From positions 1 through 64,000 of the forward strand of contig LNEE01000017.1 of NCBI GenBank assembly GCA_001464895.1: a DNA stretch of 64,000 bases. The letters run 5' to 3'. Every line of letters begins with the position of its first letter. Position 1 is the stretch's first letter. The notes beneath the pieces were generated by a model. That model had not been told where the DNA came from, made no database searches, and saw only the letters and a list, made by a program, of their open reading frames with translations. The translations under genes and the position numbers were made by a program. The DNA is from Betaproteobacteria bacterium Ga0077532 (lineage in GTDB: Bacteria; Pseudomonadota; Gammaproteobacteria; Burkholderiales; Ga0077523). Positions 43,641 through 50,003 of this stretch are shown piece after piece.

Positions 43641-43870
43641 CAGACGTGTCCGTAGATCACTGTCGCGTGCCGCTCGGGGCACATGGTCAGGTGCAGCTCG
43701 AGCAGCGCGACGCCGAGACTAAAACGCGGCTCCTTGACCTCGCCGCGTCCGAGAAACCCGATCGTGTCATCCGACGCGCCAGTGCGCCGCGCGATGCCCT
43801 TGATGCTCAGGCCCTCGGCCCGGATTGCGAGGACGAGGGCCTGCCAGTCGATGTCGACGGTGTGTGTCAG
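43640..43870 (-). CDS. HTH protein with probable CTG start
   Basis: An open frame of 76 codons between two coupled genes has no ATG, GTG or TTG start. It encodes THTVDIDWQALVLAIRAEG, LSIKGIARRTGASDDTIGFL and EPRFSLGVALLELHLTMCPE, a clear Cro/CI-like helix-turn-helix. A CTG at 43870 overlaps the upstream stop (CTGA) and GAGG lies 7 nt before it. The stop overlaps the next ATG (TGATG). The compact fit on both sides supports translation from CTG or another unusual codon. Confidence 0.6.
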   Translation of the reverse strand: MTHTVDIDWQALVLAIRAEGLSIKGIARRTGASDDTIGFLGRGEVKEPRFSLGVALLELHLTMCPERHATVIYGHV

Positions 43871-44286
43871 GATGCGGCCTCGGCGGCTGGAAACTCTGCC
43901 ACTTGCGCCGGCGTGAGTTGCTCATCGACGAGATCGGAGGACGGTTGCTGATCGATGCCAGTGAACGCCGCAATCTGCTCGGGCGACAGCGGCTCCGGCG
44001 GCACCGGCTCCGACGACACCATCTCCGACGGCTCGTACTTCTCCTCGAACACCGCCTTTGGGTTGATGTAGTGATACACCGTGCCGTCGGGGTTCTCGGT
44101 CTTCACGAGGTAGTCGCCCGGCTGCGGCCAGTACCGGGCCGTCATGGCGCCGCTCGCGAGGTACTGCGTGCCGTCTTCGAGCGTGAGATCCGCCAGAAAC
44201 CCGGGCGCAGACTCGGAGCCTGCCGCGTGGACTGAGACGATGACCGCGGCCATGACGAGGCGCGGGAGGGTGGTGTATGACTTCAT
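43867..44286 (-). CDS. exported phage protein
   Basis: A 139-residue protein with an N-terminal hydrophobic segment (LPRLVMAAVIVSVHAAGSES) likely to be a signal peptide. The mature part has ARYWPQPGDYLVKTENPDGT and VYHYINPKAVFEEKYEP, a motif I recall from small phage proteins, then an acidic proline/serine-rich tail. GAAGGAGCAACACATG is a good ribosome site. Function unknown. Confidence 0.6.
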   Translation of the reverse strand: MKSYTTLPRLVMAAVIVSVHAAGSESAPGFLADLTLEDGTQYLASGAMTARYWPQPGDYLVKTENPDGTVYHYINPKAVFEEKYEPSEMVSSEPVPPEPLSPEQIAAFTGIDQQPSSDLVDEQLTPAQVAEFPAAEAAS

Positions 44287-44309
44287 GTGTTGCTCCTTCG
44301 TTGGTTGAA

Positions 44310-44552
44310 CTACGGTTTCACATCAATCTCGCGCACGCGGTCCTCAGGCAGCCATCGGCCATCCGACAACCGAACCAGGCACCCCGAGAGCGGGCTGTAC
44401 TTCGATCGGAGCCCGGAGTCGCCCCACCGGCTGCCGCACGACGCCGAGCCAGCCACCCAGTCGACACCGACGGCGACCGCGAACACGAACACGATCGACA
44501 CCAGCCCGAGCAGCAGATCCACGCCTGCGCCACCTCGTTGCTTCGCCTTCAT
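44310..44552 (-). CDS. small membrane protein
   Basis: An 80-residue protein from ATG 44552. One membrane helix (about 10-30, LLLGLVSIVFVFAVAVGVDW) is followed by a polar domain with GCLVRLSDGRWLPEDRVREI, a motif like that of other short phage proteins. The start overlaps the resolvase stop by 4 nt (ATGA). Function not recognised. Confidence 0.6.
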   Translation of the reverse strand: MKAKQRGGAGVDLLLGLVSIVFVFAVAVGVDWVAGSASCGSRWGDSGLRSKYSPLSGCLVRLSDGRWLPEDRVREIDVKP

Positions 44553-45004
44553 CCCTGCGCCCTCCCCCAATCCAGAATCGCCAACGCATCGGCCTCGTTG
44601 TCATCGCCCGGCGCCCATCCCTTGCCCTTCGCCCAGGCGATCATTTCCTCCTTGCTCGCGTTGCCCTTGCCGGTGACGTGTTTTTTGATCGTGCCGACCG
44701 GCACGCCTGAGTACGGGATCGAGTGCAGCTCGCACCACAATGTGAGGATCGCCAGCATCCCGCCGTAGATGTGCGCCGCGTCCACGCCCATGTGCCGGCG
44801 GACCTCCTCGAAGTAGACGGCGCCGATCTCCTCGCCCACGGCGCTCGCCCGAACGTCCACGAGCCACCGCCGGAACCGCAGGAACCGCATGCCGCCGCCT
44901 TCGAAGCGGCCGTTCTTGAACACGGAGATGCCGCTGTGCACCGTGTCGCCCGTGAGCAGCGCCCAGCCCGTCGTCGAGCCGAGATCGAGCGCGAGGATGG
45001 TCAT
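44549..45004 (-). CDS. RuvC-like Holliday junction resolvase
   Basis: A 151-residue RNase H-fold protein. The first strand has the catalytic aspartate D7 (MTILALDLGSTTGWAL), the middle has VYFEEVRRHMG with a catalytic glutamate, and GDDNEADALAILDWG supplies the last acidic residues. RuvC-like phage enzymes cut recombination and replication junctions before packaging. It is coupled by ATGA to both neighbours. Intact. Confidence 0.88.
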   Translation of the reverse strand: MTILALDLGSTTGWALLTGDTVHSGISVFKNGRFEGGGMRFLRFRRWLVDVRASAVGEEIGAVYFEEVRRHMGVDAAHIYGGMLAILTLWCELHSIPYSGVPVGTIKKHVTGKGNASKEEMIAWAKGKGWAPGDDNEADALAILDWGRAQG

Positions 45005-45414
45005 GCCGCCTGCCTCCTCGGATCTCGATCCATCCCCCGATCCACGCGCCGCGCCGTCTCGATCACGCGCGCCGGCACCTTCACCAGCACGCCCATCGCC
45101 CGCGAGAGCGCCAGATGATCGAGGCCGGCCACCCCGATGTCGCTGTCGGCCGACTCATGGAGCAGCCGCTCGCCAGCCGGCGTGATGTCCCACAGCGCGG
45201 CGCGCGTCGTCGTGTTCGGCGCCCGGCCCAGGTTGACCACCCATCCGCCGTATTTGAGCGATGCCGTCAGGGACCGCATGGTCGATCCGGTGTGGTCCTG
45301 GCCAATCGTTTCCGCCATTTCGGCGACCGTCATCGGGCCACCGGACGCCGAGATCACGCGCAACAGTTGCAGGCCCATCGGGCTGATGCGCTGCTTGCCG
45401 AAGTTGCTGGCCAT
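45001..45414 (-). CDS. winged-helix DNA-binding protein
   Basis: A 137-residue protein from ATG 45414 (MASNFGKQRISPMGLQLLRV). VAEMAETIGQDHTGSTMRSL, TASLKYGGWVVNLGR and RAALWDITPAGERLLHES follow the winged-helix (MarR-like) plan. It may regulate early genes or bind during replication. TGATG joins it to the upstream gene, and ATGA to the resolvase. Confidence 0.68.
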   Translation of the reverse strand: MASNFGKQRISPMGLQLLRVISASGGPMTVAEMAETIGQDHTGSTMRSLTASLKYGGWVVNLGRAPNTTTRAALWDITPAGERLLHESADSDIGVAGLDHLALSRAMGVLVKVPARVIETARRVDRGMDRDPRRQAA

Positions 45415-45932
45415 CAGGCGACCCTCCACACGCGGAAGCCGGAGATGCCGCGCTTCACGTCCTTCTCTTGCCAGTACGCCTTGAACCGCCGGCCCGGGTA
45501 GCGACGGTGGGCCGAGTACATGCTCGTGAGCTTCGAGCGGTTCTTCCGGCCATCCTCGGGGATGAAGAACGACTGGCCGACGTCGAGCTTCTGCCACGGG
45601 TAGCTCAGGCCGTTGGACGGCCCGGTGTCCTCGGGCAAGGGCACGTCGTCGTCGATCTCGAAGCGACTGGCGCGCACGCCACGGCCCACGGGATCGCGCG
45701 GGATCAGCGGCGGGACCTCGTCCATCGGAATCGGCGCCAAGGCCACGCCAGCGGCCTGCGCTCGCCGGAGCTTCTCCTCGTTCGTCGGGCGACCGGGGCG
45801 CCGAATGTGGGTCACCGCATCCGGCACACCCGCCCGCATCTTGTTCATCGCCGCGTCCAGACTCGCGGCCTGCTCGTTGTTCACCGCCTCGATCTCGGCG
45901 ATCTCTTCATCCGTCAACTGTGCCCGTGCCAT
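45414..45932 (-). CDS. hypothetical phage protein
   Basis: A 172-residue protein from ATG 45932, with GGAGGCAGGAC upstream. The N-terminal half is charged and helical (LTDEEIAEIEAVNNEQAASL) and looks disordered in the middle (HIRRPGRPTNEEKLRRAQAA). The C-terminal 60 residues (YPWQKLDVGQSFFIPEDGRK, MYSAHRRYPGRRFKAYWQEK, GFRVWRV) form a small domain common in phage early operons. Function unknown. Confidence 0.65.
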   Translation of the reverse strand: MARAQLTDEEIAEIEAVNNEQAASLDAAMNKMRAGVPDAVTHIRRPGRPTNEEKLRRAQAAGVALAPIPMDEVPPLIPRDPVGRGVRASRFEIDDDVPLPEDTGPSNGLSYPWQKLDVGQSFFIPEDGRKNRSKLTSMYSAHRRYPGRRFKAYWQEKDVKRGISGFRVWRVA

Positions 45933-46027
45933 GTCCTGCCTCCTGTGTAGTACGCAAACCGGTGCGCGCACTTCCGTGCGCACCCATCCCACGCAGTCAC
46001 CGCCGCGATTCGGCCAGCGCCCGCTTC

Positions 46028-46240
46028 CTAAGCCACTGCTCCATAGCCGCGAGCCCCGGCCACCTCTCTGCCGCTGCCCGTTGATCGCGCTCCGCTCGAC
46101 GCGGCGCAAACGCATCGCCGCTTGAGGTCCGCGTCCGGTGCGTACCCGCGTACCGCCTTTGCCGCTCGCCAGGCCGTGCACTCGCCCCGGTGGTGAGCGC
46201 ACTGGCGGCAAGTGATGCGGTCATCGGGGTCGGGGATCAC
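46028..46240 (-). CDS. small cysteine-rich phage protein
   Basis: A 70-residue protein from GTG 46240, which overlaps the upstream stop (GTGA). DDRITCRQCAHHRGECTAWR and GYAPDADLKRRC show the four-cysteine pattern of a small zinc-binding phage protein family as I recall it. The last 25 residues are alanine/glycine/arginine-rich. A 95-bp gap with an inverted repeat (GGTGCGC, GCGCACC at 45960-45985) follows. Confidence 0.6.
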   Translation of the reverse strand: MIPDPDDRITCRQCAHHRGECTAWRAAKAVRGYAPDADLKRRCVCAASSGARSTGSGREVAGARGYGAVA

Positions 46241-46431
46241 AGCGGCAGCACTCCGTTGCGGGTGTCTGTCGCGTGGCCGAAGGGGCGGGTCATCTCGGCC
46301 ATTGCCCGCTCGAACTGCTCCCAATCGCGATACGCCTCGTCTGGCGTGTTGCCGAGACCGATGACGCCGTATGGCCCGACGCAGACCCACCGTTCGGAGT
46401 CCTCCACTTTCCGAATCCTCGGCTTCACCAC
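46237..46431 (-). CDS. small phage protein
   Basis: A 64-residue protein (VVKPRIRKVEDSERWVCVGP, YGVIGLGNTPDEAYRDWEQF), with a short beta start and a helix, ending RNGVLPL. Two adjacent GTG codons (46431 and 46428) can start it; GGGGG lies upstream. It overlaps the end of the preceding tiny membrane gene. Function unknown. Confidence 0.6.
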   Translation of the reverse strand: MVKPRIRKVEDSERWVCVGPYGVIGLGNTPDEAYRDWEQFERAMAEMTRPFGHATDTRNGVLPL

Positions 46432-46526
46432 GGAATCCCCCGCATCGTCGAGATCGCGTAGACGACCACGCCCCACACGGCGGCGACGATCACGGCGATC
46501 AGCCAGTTGCGCTTGCGAGCGGTCAT
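46425..46526 (-). CDS. 33-residue membrane peptide
   Basis: MTARKRNWLIAVIVAAVWGV followed by VVYAISTMRGIPW: a positively charged start and one membrane helix. AGGAG lies 8 nt before the ATG at 46526, and both ends overlap neighbours, which supports a real small gene. Function unknown. Confidence 0.55.
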   Translation of the reverse strand: MTARKRNWLIAVIVAAVWGVVVYAISTMRGIPW

Positions 46527-46645
46527 TGCGGGGTCTCCTGGGGCTGTTGCAGGGCGGGGCACCGATCGCACACCACCGTCCCATCGGGCAGCGTGCGGGT
46601 GGCGATCTCGAGGCGTTGGCAGCCCAGGCAGGCGGGGGCGGTCAT
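46523..46645 (-). CDS. 40-residue zinc-ribbon peptide
   Basis: MTAPACLGCQRLEIATRTLP with DGTVVCDRCPALQQ: two CxxC pairs spaced like a zinc ribbon. ATG at 46645 overlaps the upstream stop and its own stop overlaps the next ATG. Possibly a nucleic-acid-binding accessory factor. Confidence 0.55.
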   Translation of the reverse strand: MTAPACLGCQRLEIATRTLPDGTVVCDRCPALQQPQETPQ

Positions 46646-46845
46646 AGCCACACCTTCCCGACGTCCTGCATGGCCGCCATGAAAGCGGCACGCACTCGCA
46701 GCCGGCTGTTCTGCTCGGACCGAGTCGTCACCGCCTGCCACGCGCAGTACGCCGCGACCGGCGACCTCGAGGAACCAGAGTGACCGCCGCCGCGGCAGAT
46801 CCAGCGGCCGTTGCGGAAGCGGATGACGGGCTTGGGGGCGGTCAT
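46642..46845 (-). CDS. small phage protein
   Basis: A 67-residue basic protein (MTAPKPVIRFRNGRWICRGG, AAYCAWQAVTTRSEQNSRLR). Similar opening residues to the next gene (MTAP) reflect shared start context. Overlaps of 4 nt on both sides support translation. Function unknown. Confidence 0.55.
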   Translation of the reverse strand: MTAPKPVIRFRNGRWICRGGGHSGSSRSPVAAYCAWQAVTTRSEQNSRLRVRAAFMAAMQDVGKVWL

Positions 46846-47387
46846 GCCGGCTCGTGCACGTAGCTGATCTCGGCAGGCGCACGCCGAGAGGCGTCCCGCA
46901 GGCTTCGGATGTCATCCACGGACCGGCCGAGCGCCTCGCAGGCGAAGCGGAACGACAGGTCGGGCAGCGACACGTCGCCGTCCACGTAGCGGTCGAGGAT
47001 CTTCCGCGCCCATGCTTTCGGGTCGGCGGCGCGCTGCGTCGCGGTGGCGAGCGCGCCGCGGATCAACCGAAGCGTTTCGCGCCCCTGCTCTGTCGCGCCC
47101 ATGAAGCGGTATTCGCGGTCGATCGTCTCCGCCTCGTTGGCGAGCCGCTTCTCCCGCTCGTCGCCGTCGATGTCGTTCGCGGCCTCGAAGATGTCCGACG
47201 GCGCCGGGAACTTGGTCTTGCTGCGGCTCCACTGCTGCAGCGCCATCGACACCGGGAACACGGGCAGGGGCTCGAGGACGGACCACCACACGCGCAGCGC
47301 GGCATCGCCCGGCGGCTTGCGGTCGAGTGCTTCGGCGAGGTCGGTGAGCTTCGGGACGATGTCCATGCGAAAGTCGGTGGGCTTCAC
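46842..47387 (-). CDS. helicase-loader-like replication protein
   Basis: A 181-residue protein from GTG 47387, overlapping the DUF1376 gene stop (GTGA). KLTDLAEALDRKPPGDAALR, VWWSVLEPLPVFPVSMALQQ and WSRSKTKFPAPSDIFEAAND resemble the N-terminal pattern of phage helicase loaders such as the G39P/DnaI group, in which a small helical domain acts on the replicative helicase. It directly follows the replication initiator gene, as lambda P follows O. No ATPase motif is present, so a full loader is not proved. Confidence 0.55.
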   Translation of the reverse strand: MKPTDFRMDIVPKLTDLAEALDRKPPGDAALRVWWSVLEPLPVFPVSMALQQWSRSKTKFPAPSDIFEAANDIDGDEREKRLANEAETIDREYRFMGATEQGRETLRLIRGALATATQRAADPKAWARKILDRYVDGDVSLPDLSFRFACEALGRSVDDIRSLRDASRRAPAEISYVHEPA

Positions 47388-48313
47388 GCGGTGCGCTCCT
47401 GGGGGCCAAAGATGCGATCCCAATCGCGCTCCTTGCTGCCGCCGGCGTCGACGGGTCGCTCGTGCAGCTCGGTGACGATGGGCTTGAGGTAGGCGACGGG
47501 GATGTCGCCGCTGGTCTTGCGAGTTCTCGCGATCTCGATGGCGTCGCGAAGCTGCTGGTCCGTCACGCCCCTCTGCGCCCAGTCGACGACAGTGGGGTGC
47601 GCCTGGGTGGCGTCGCTCACGCCGCCCGATCGCAGGATCACGGCGACGGCGCCGCGTCTGGTCGGGCACTTCGAGGGATCAGGAGGGGGGATCTCGGAGC
47701 GCGCAGCAGCGGCTTCGGCTTCGGCGGCAGCGGCACTGATTGGGTCGATGCGCGCTGCTTCAGGGGTTTTAGTAGTTACGTCCCGTCCCGTCACGTCACG
47801 TCCATTCACGTCAGCGGGGACATCCGCGTCCGGTCCCGGTTTTGTCCCGTCACCTGTCCCGTCCTCTGTCCCCGGGTTGTCCCGTGGGACACCCGGGGGC
47901 GGTCCCACTTTCGTGGCGGCTTTTTTGGCGCGGTATTCCGCCTTGCGTTCGCGCTCCTTGACGCGCTTGTCCCAAGCGATCAGCGCCTGCTTGCAGATGA
48001 ACGGGTGATAGAGGCGCCCGTCGCTGCAGAGGACGAAGCCGCGCAGCGCCATCTCGCGGATCTGCTTCCAGCCCTTCACGTCGCGGCCAAGGTCCGCGAG
48101 CCGGCACAGCGCCATGTCGTTGTCGGGCAGCGAGCCTGCGGGCTGCTGATTCCACGCGGCCCACCAGAGGGTGACGCCAGCGCGCCATGCGTCGTCGGTT
48201 GCCAGCGCGTTGAACTCGGAGCCGAAGAGGTGATTGCCGTGCAGCGGCATGTAGTCGAGGCCACGGAGATCGACCTCGGGCGGCACGGGCGGCGGCGGCA
48301 GGTCTTCGTTCAC
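47384..48313 (-). CDS. DUF1376-family replication initiator-like protein
   Basis: A 309-residue protein. The N-terminal domain (YMPLHGNHLFGSEFNALATD, DAWRAGVTLWWAAWNQQPAG, SLPDNDMALCRLADLGRDVK, GFVLCSDGRLYHPFICKQAL) is the DUF1376/YdaU type found in phage replication modules, often DNA-binding. A low-complexity linker (about 135-195) is encoded by repeated GTCCCGT words that may be the origin. The C-terminal part has a small helical domain (HPTVVDWAQRGVTDQQLRDA, KTSGDIPVAYLKPIVTE) seen in replication proteins. Probably binds the origin, as lambda O does. Confidence 0.8.
   Translation of the reverse strand: MNEDLPPPPVPPEVDLRGLDYMPLHGNHLFGSEFNALATDDAWRAGVTLWWAAWNQQPAGSLPDNDMALCRLADLGRDVKGWKQIREMALRGFVLCSDGRLYHPFICKQALIAWDKRVKERERKAEYRAKKAATKVGPPPGVPRDNPGTEDGTGDGTKPGPDADVPADVNGRDVTGRDVTTKTPEAARIDPISAAAAEAEAAAARSEIPPPDPSKCPTRRGAVAVILRSGGVSDATQAHPTVVDWAQRGVTDQQLRDAIEIARTRKTSGDIPVAYLKPIVTELHERPVDAGGSKERDWDRIFGPQERTA
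47778..47910. repeat. iterated GTCCCGT words, candidate replication origin
   Basis: Within the initiator gene, GTCCCGT occurs five times (two overlapping near 47780-47790, then near 47844, 47857 and 47879), with related GTCACGT, GTCCCC and inverted GGGAC words between. A T-rich patch (GGCTTTTTTGGC) follows on the plus strand. In lambda the origin iterons lie inside gene O in the same way. Function inferred. Confidence 0.45.
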
Positions 48314-48582
48314 GCCCCCCTCTCCCCCGTTTCACTCCCGTTTCCAGCGATGGCATCGATCTGCTCCGCGCGTATCCTTTGGACTGTTTCCAACCCATGC
48401 GCGTGAATCATGAGCACCCACCGCCCGTACTCCGTCAGGTCCATCCCCGCCTCGTTGGCGCCCTCCGCCAAGATCGCCTTCGTCAGCGCCGGCACGCGGA
48501 TCTTCGAGATCTCCGCATCGAGCTTTCCGAGCGGGTTGCGGCCGGGCCTGCGGGCCAAGCGGTGGACGTTGTCGTCACTCAT
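48310..48582 (-). CDS. first gene of the leftward early operon, hypothetical
   Basis: A 90-residue protein from ATG 48582 (MSDDNVHRLARRPGRNPLGK). Helical, with KLDAEISKIRVPALTKAILA and EYGRWVLMIHAHGLETVQRI. Its stop overlaps the initiator start (ATGA). The place at the head of the leftward operon suits an early regulator, but no HTH pattern is clear. Confidence 0.6.
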   Translation of the reverse strand: MSDDNVHRLARRPGRNPLGKLDAEISKIRVPALTKAILAEGANEAGMDLTEYGRWVLMIHAHGLETVQRIRAEQIDAIAGNGSETGERGA

Positions 48583-48751
48583 TGATCTGTGCACTCCGCG
48601 CTACCGGAAAAGGGGCCCCGAGCCTCGTGAAGAGACCCGGGGCACAAGCCATCCGCGCGCACCGACGCAACGCGAATGTCCGACCGCTCGACCAAGTCTG
48701 GGAGGAGAGAGCGGCGGTCAGCAGGAAGCCCGACTGCGGTGGTGGGCAGTC

Positions 48752-49369
48752 GTGGCGATGTCGTGTCTTCTGGTAGTGACGGTCTGCGGATGCGGACCAA
48801 CTGAAGCGGATTGGCGGGCCGAGCTGGTGGCGGCGAAGGCGGAACTGGCGGCACTCGATGCGGCACCGTTGGAGCGGCGCCAATGGATCGAGCAACAGCA
48901 GGTGCTGATGCGTGAGCATCCCGAGGCGTTGCGCGGAATGATCGAGAGCTACCAGACGGAGGAACCGATCCTTCAGCGCGCCGAGCTACTGGTGAGACGA
49001 GCGGCCGAGCAGCGCTTGCAACGAGCACGGACGAACCTGTGCCGGATCTCGGGAGTCGAGTGCGACGAGGGTCGTACTGCATTGCCAGCCGCGCCAGTCG
49101 AAGCGCCCGCTGGAGCGGTCCGGGAAGCCCAGGGTTCGGCGCCCCCTGCTGCCGATACGCGCTACTGGGACCCGTTCGAGGAGCGCTATACGCTGAAGCA
49201 GGCGCCCCCCACGATCTCGATGGACCCGCCAGAAGGGACGGGTCCGTATCGGGATCTCCCTCGGACATTGGAGCCCGAGGCAGAGGCTCCGCCAGCAGCG
49301 CCCCCAGTGAGCGAAGCGCCACCAGCAGCGCCCAGTCCGGCGGCTGACGACGACGAGATCCACCTGTGA
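48752..49369 (+). CDS. putative lipoprotein, lysogeny-expressed candidate
   Basis: About 205 residues. The N-terminus (MSCLLVVTVCGCGPTEADWR) is a lipoprotein signal with VCGC as the likely lipobox. A coiled coil (ELVAAKAELAALDAAPLERR, QRAELLVRRAAEQRLQRART) and a proline/alanine-rich, acidic C-terminus follow (DTRYWDPFEERYTLKQAPPT). The start is uncertain: ATG 48758 or GTG 48752 gives a very short, uncharged signal; CTG 48734 (AGGA 7 nt before) would add the usual arginine. It is opposite in direction to the early operon, so it may be a moron acting on the envelope. Confidence 0.6.
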   Translation: MAMSCLLVVTVCGCGPTEADWRAELVAAKAELAALDAAPLERRQWIEQQQVLMREHPEALRGMIESYQTEEPILQRAELLVRRAAEQRLQRARTNLCRISGVECDEGRTALPAAPVEAPAGAVREAQGSAPPAADTRYWDPFEERYTLKQAPPTISMDPPEGTGPYRDLPRTLEPEAEAPPAAPPVSEAPPAAPSPAADDDEIHL

Positions 49370-49381
49370 GGGGGCGGGTCG

Positions 49382-49603
49382 TCATGCGGCGCGACCAGTC
49401 TTCACGACGGGCCGGTCCTTGTAGAAGCCGTAGTAGCGCGCGAGCTTGTCGATCAGGTGTGCGCCCGGTTTCGGCACCTCGCCGTTGCGCAATTTCTGCA
49501 GCCATCGGTACTTCAGGCCGCAGTCGTGAGCGATCTGCAGGGTCGAGCGCTCGTCACCGGCAAGCTTCTGCAGTGCGAACGTGATGATCGAATCGGTTTC
49601 CAT
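49382..49603 (-). CDS. HTH transcriptional regulator
   Basis: A 73-residue protein, METDSIITFALQKLAGDERS, with the helix-turn-helix TLQIAHDCGLKYRWLQKLRN. It is divergent from the 49677 gene. The promoter TTGACT-17-CAGAAT (49639 to 49611) puts the transcript start at about the ATG 49603, so translation may be leaderless; ATG 49609 is an alternative. An operator covers its -10, so it may control itself. The size suits a Cro-like regulator. Confidence 0.72.
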   Translation of the reverse strand: METDSIITFALQKLAGDERSTLQIAHDCGLKYRWLQKLRNGEVPKPGAHLIDKLARYYGFYKDRPVVKTGRAA

Positions 49604-49621
49604 TTGCATCATTCTGCAAAT
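49602..49621. promoter_or_regulatory. operator ATTTGCA-N6-TGCAAAT
   Basis: A perfect 7-bp inverted repeat with a 6-nt spacer covers the -10 and start codon of the minus-strand HTH gene. The same motif with the same spacing occurs at 51172-51191, and half sites lie at 49649-49655 and 51140-51146. Confidence 0.7.
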
Positions 49622-49639
49622 GTGAGCGGGGCGAGTCAA
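49611..49639 (-). promoter_or_regulatory. promoter of the minus-strand HTH gene
   Basis: TTGACT (49639-49634) and CAGAAT (49616-49611) are 17 nt apart on the minus strand. Six to eight bases later lies ATG 49603. No ribosome site is present between, so a leaderless message is likely. Confidence 0.6.
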
Positions 49640-49656
49640 GCACCAAACTGCAAATC

Positions 49657-49676
49657 GTTGGCACTAGAGTGCCAAC
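49657..49676. promoter_or_regulatory. 20-bp perfect palindrome abutting the regulator start
   Basis: GTTGGCACTAGAGTGCCAAC is palindromic over 9+2+9 bases and ends one base before ATG 49677. It contains TAGAGT (49665-49670), a fair -10 placed 6 nt before the start codon, so the message may begin at the ATG. It is different from the TGCAAAT operators, so a second regulator probably binds here. Confidence 0.65.
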
Positions 49677-50003
49677 ATGGGCGCTGATGACATCCGACGC
49701 GTGTTCCGGGACAACCTCACTGCGTTGATGCGCGCGAGGGAGATCCCGAACCCGTATCAACTATCCATCTTCCTCAAGGGGCGCGGCGTGCCGGTGTCTC
49801 AGCGGACGATTGCGTACGCCCTCGATCCGGAAGACCACCGGTTCGCTAATCTGAGCACGGTTCAGGCGGTCGCAGCAGGCTTCGGCGTGGACGCGTGGCA
49901 GTTGCTCGTGCCCGACATGAACCCGCATGCGCCACCGGCCATCGTTCGACACGGCGGCAATGCGCCCGACGTCAAGCGGCGCACTGCCAAGGAGATCGCC
50001 TGA
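49677..50003 (+). CDS. repressor-like HTH regulator, probably leaderless
   Basis: A 108-residue protein. IRRVFRDNLTALMRAREIPN, PYQLSIFLKGRGVPVSQRTI and YALDPEDHRFANLSTVQAVA form a Cro/CI-type HTH domain, and AAGFGVDAWQLLVPDMNP is the usual follow-on of XRE regulators. The C-terminal 30 residues are charged. The ATG directly follows a 20-bp palindrome with no ribosome site, like the leaderless cI message from lambda PRM. Its stop overlaps the PEP-CTERM gene (TGATG). It is a good candidate for a lysogeny regulator. Confidence 0.75.
   Translation: MGADDIRRVFRDNLTALMRAREIPNPYQLSIFLKGRGVPVSQRTIAYALDPEDHRFANLSTVQAVAAGFGVDAWQLLVPDMNPHAPPAIVRHGGNAPDVKRRTAKEIA

Noticed and set aside
45960-45985. Inverted repeat GGTGCGC/GCGCACC as a terminator
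   Set aside because: No T-run follows on either strand, and a ribosome site for the next gene lies close by.
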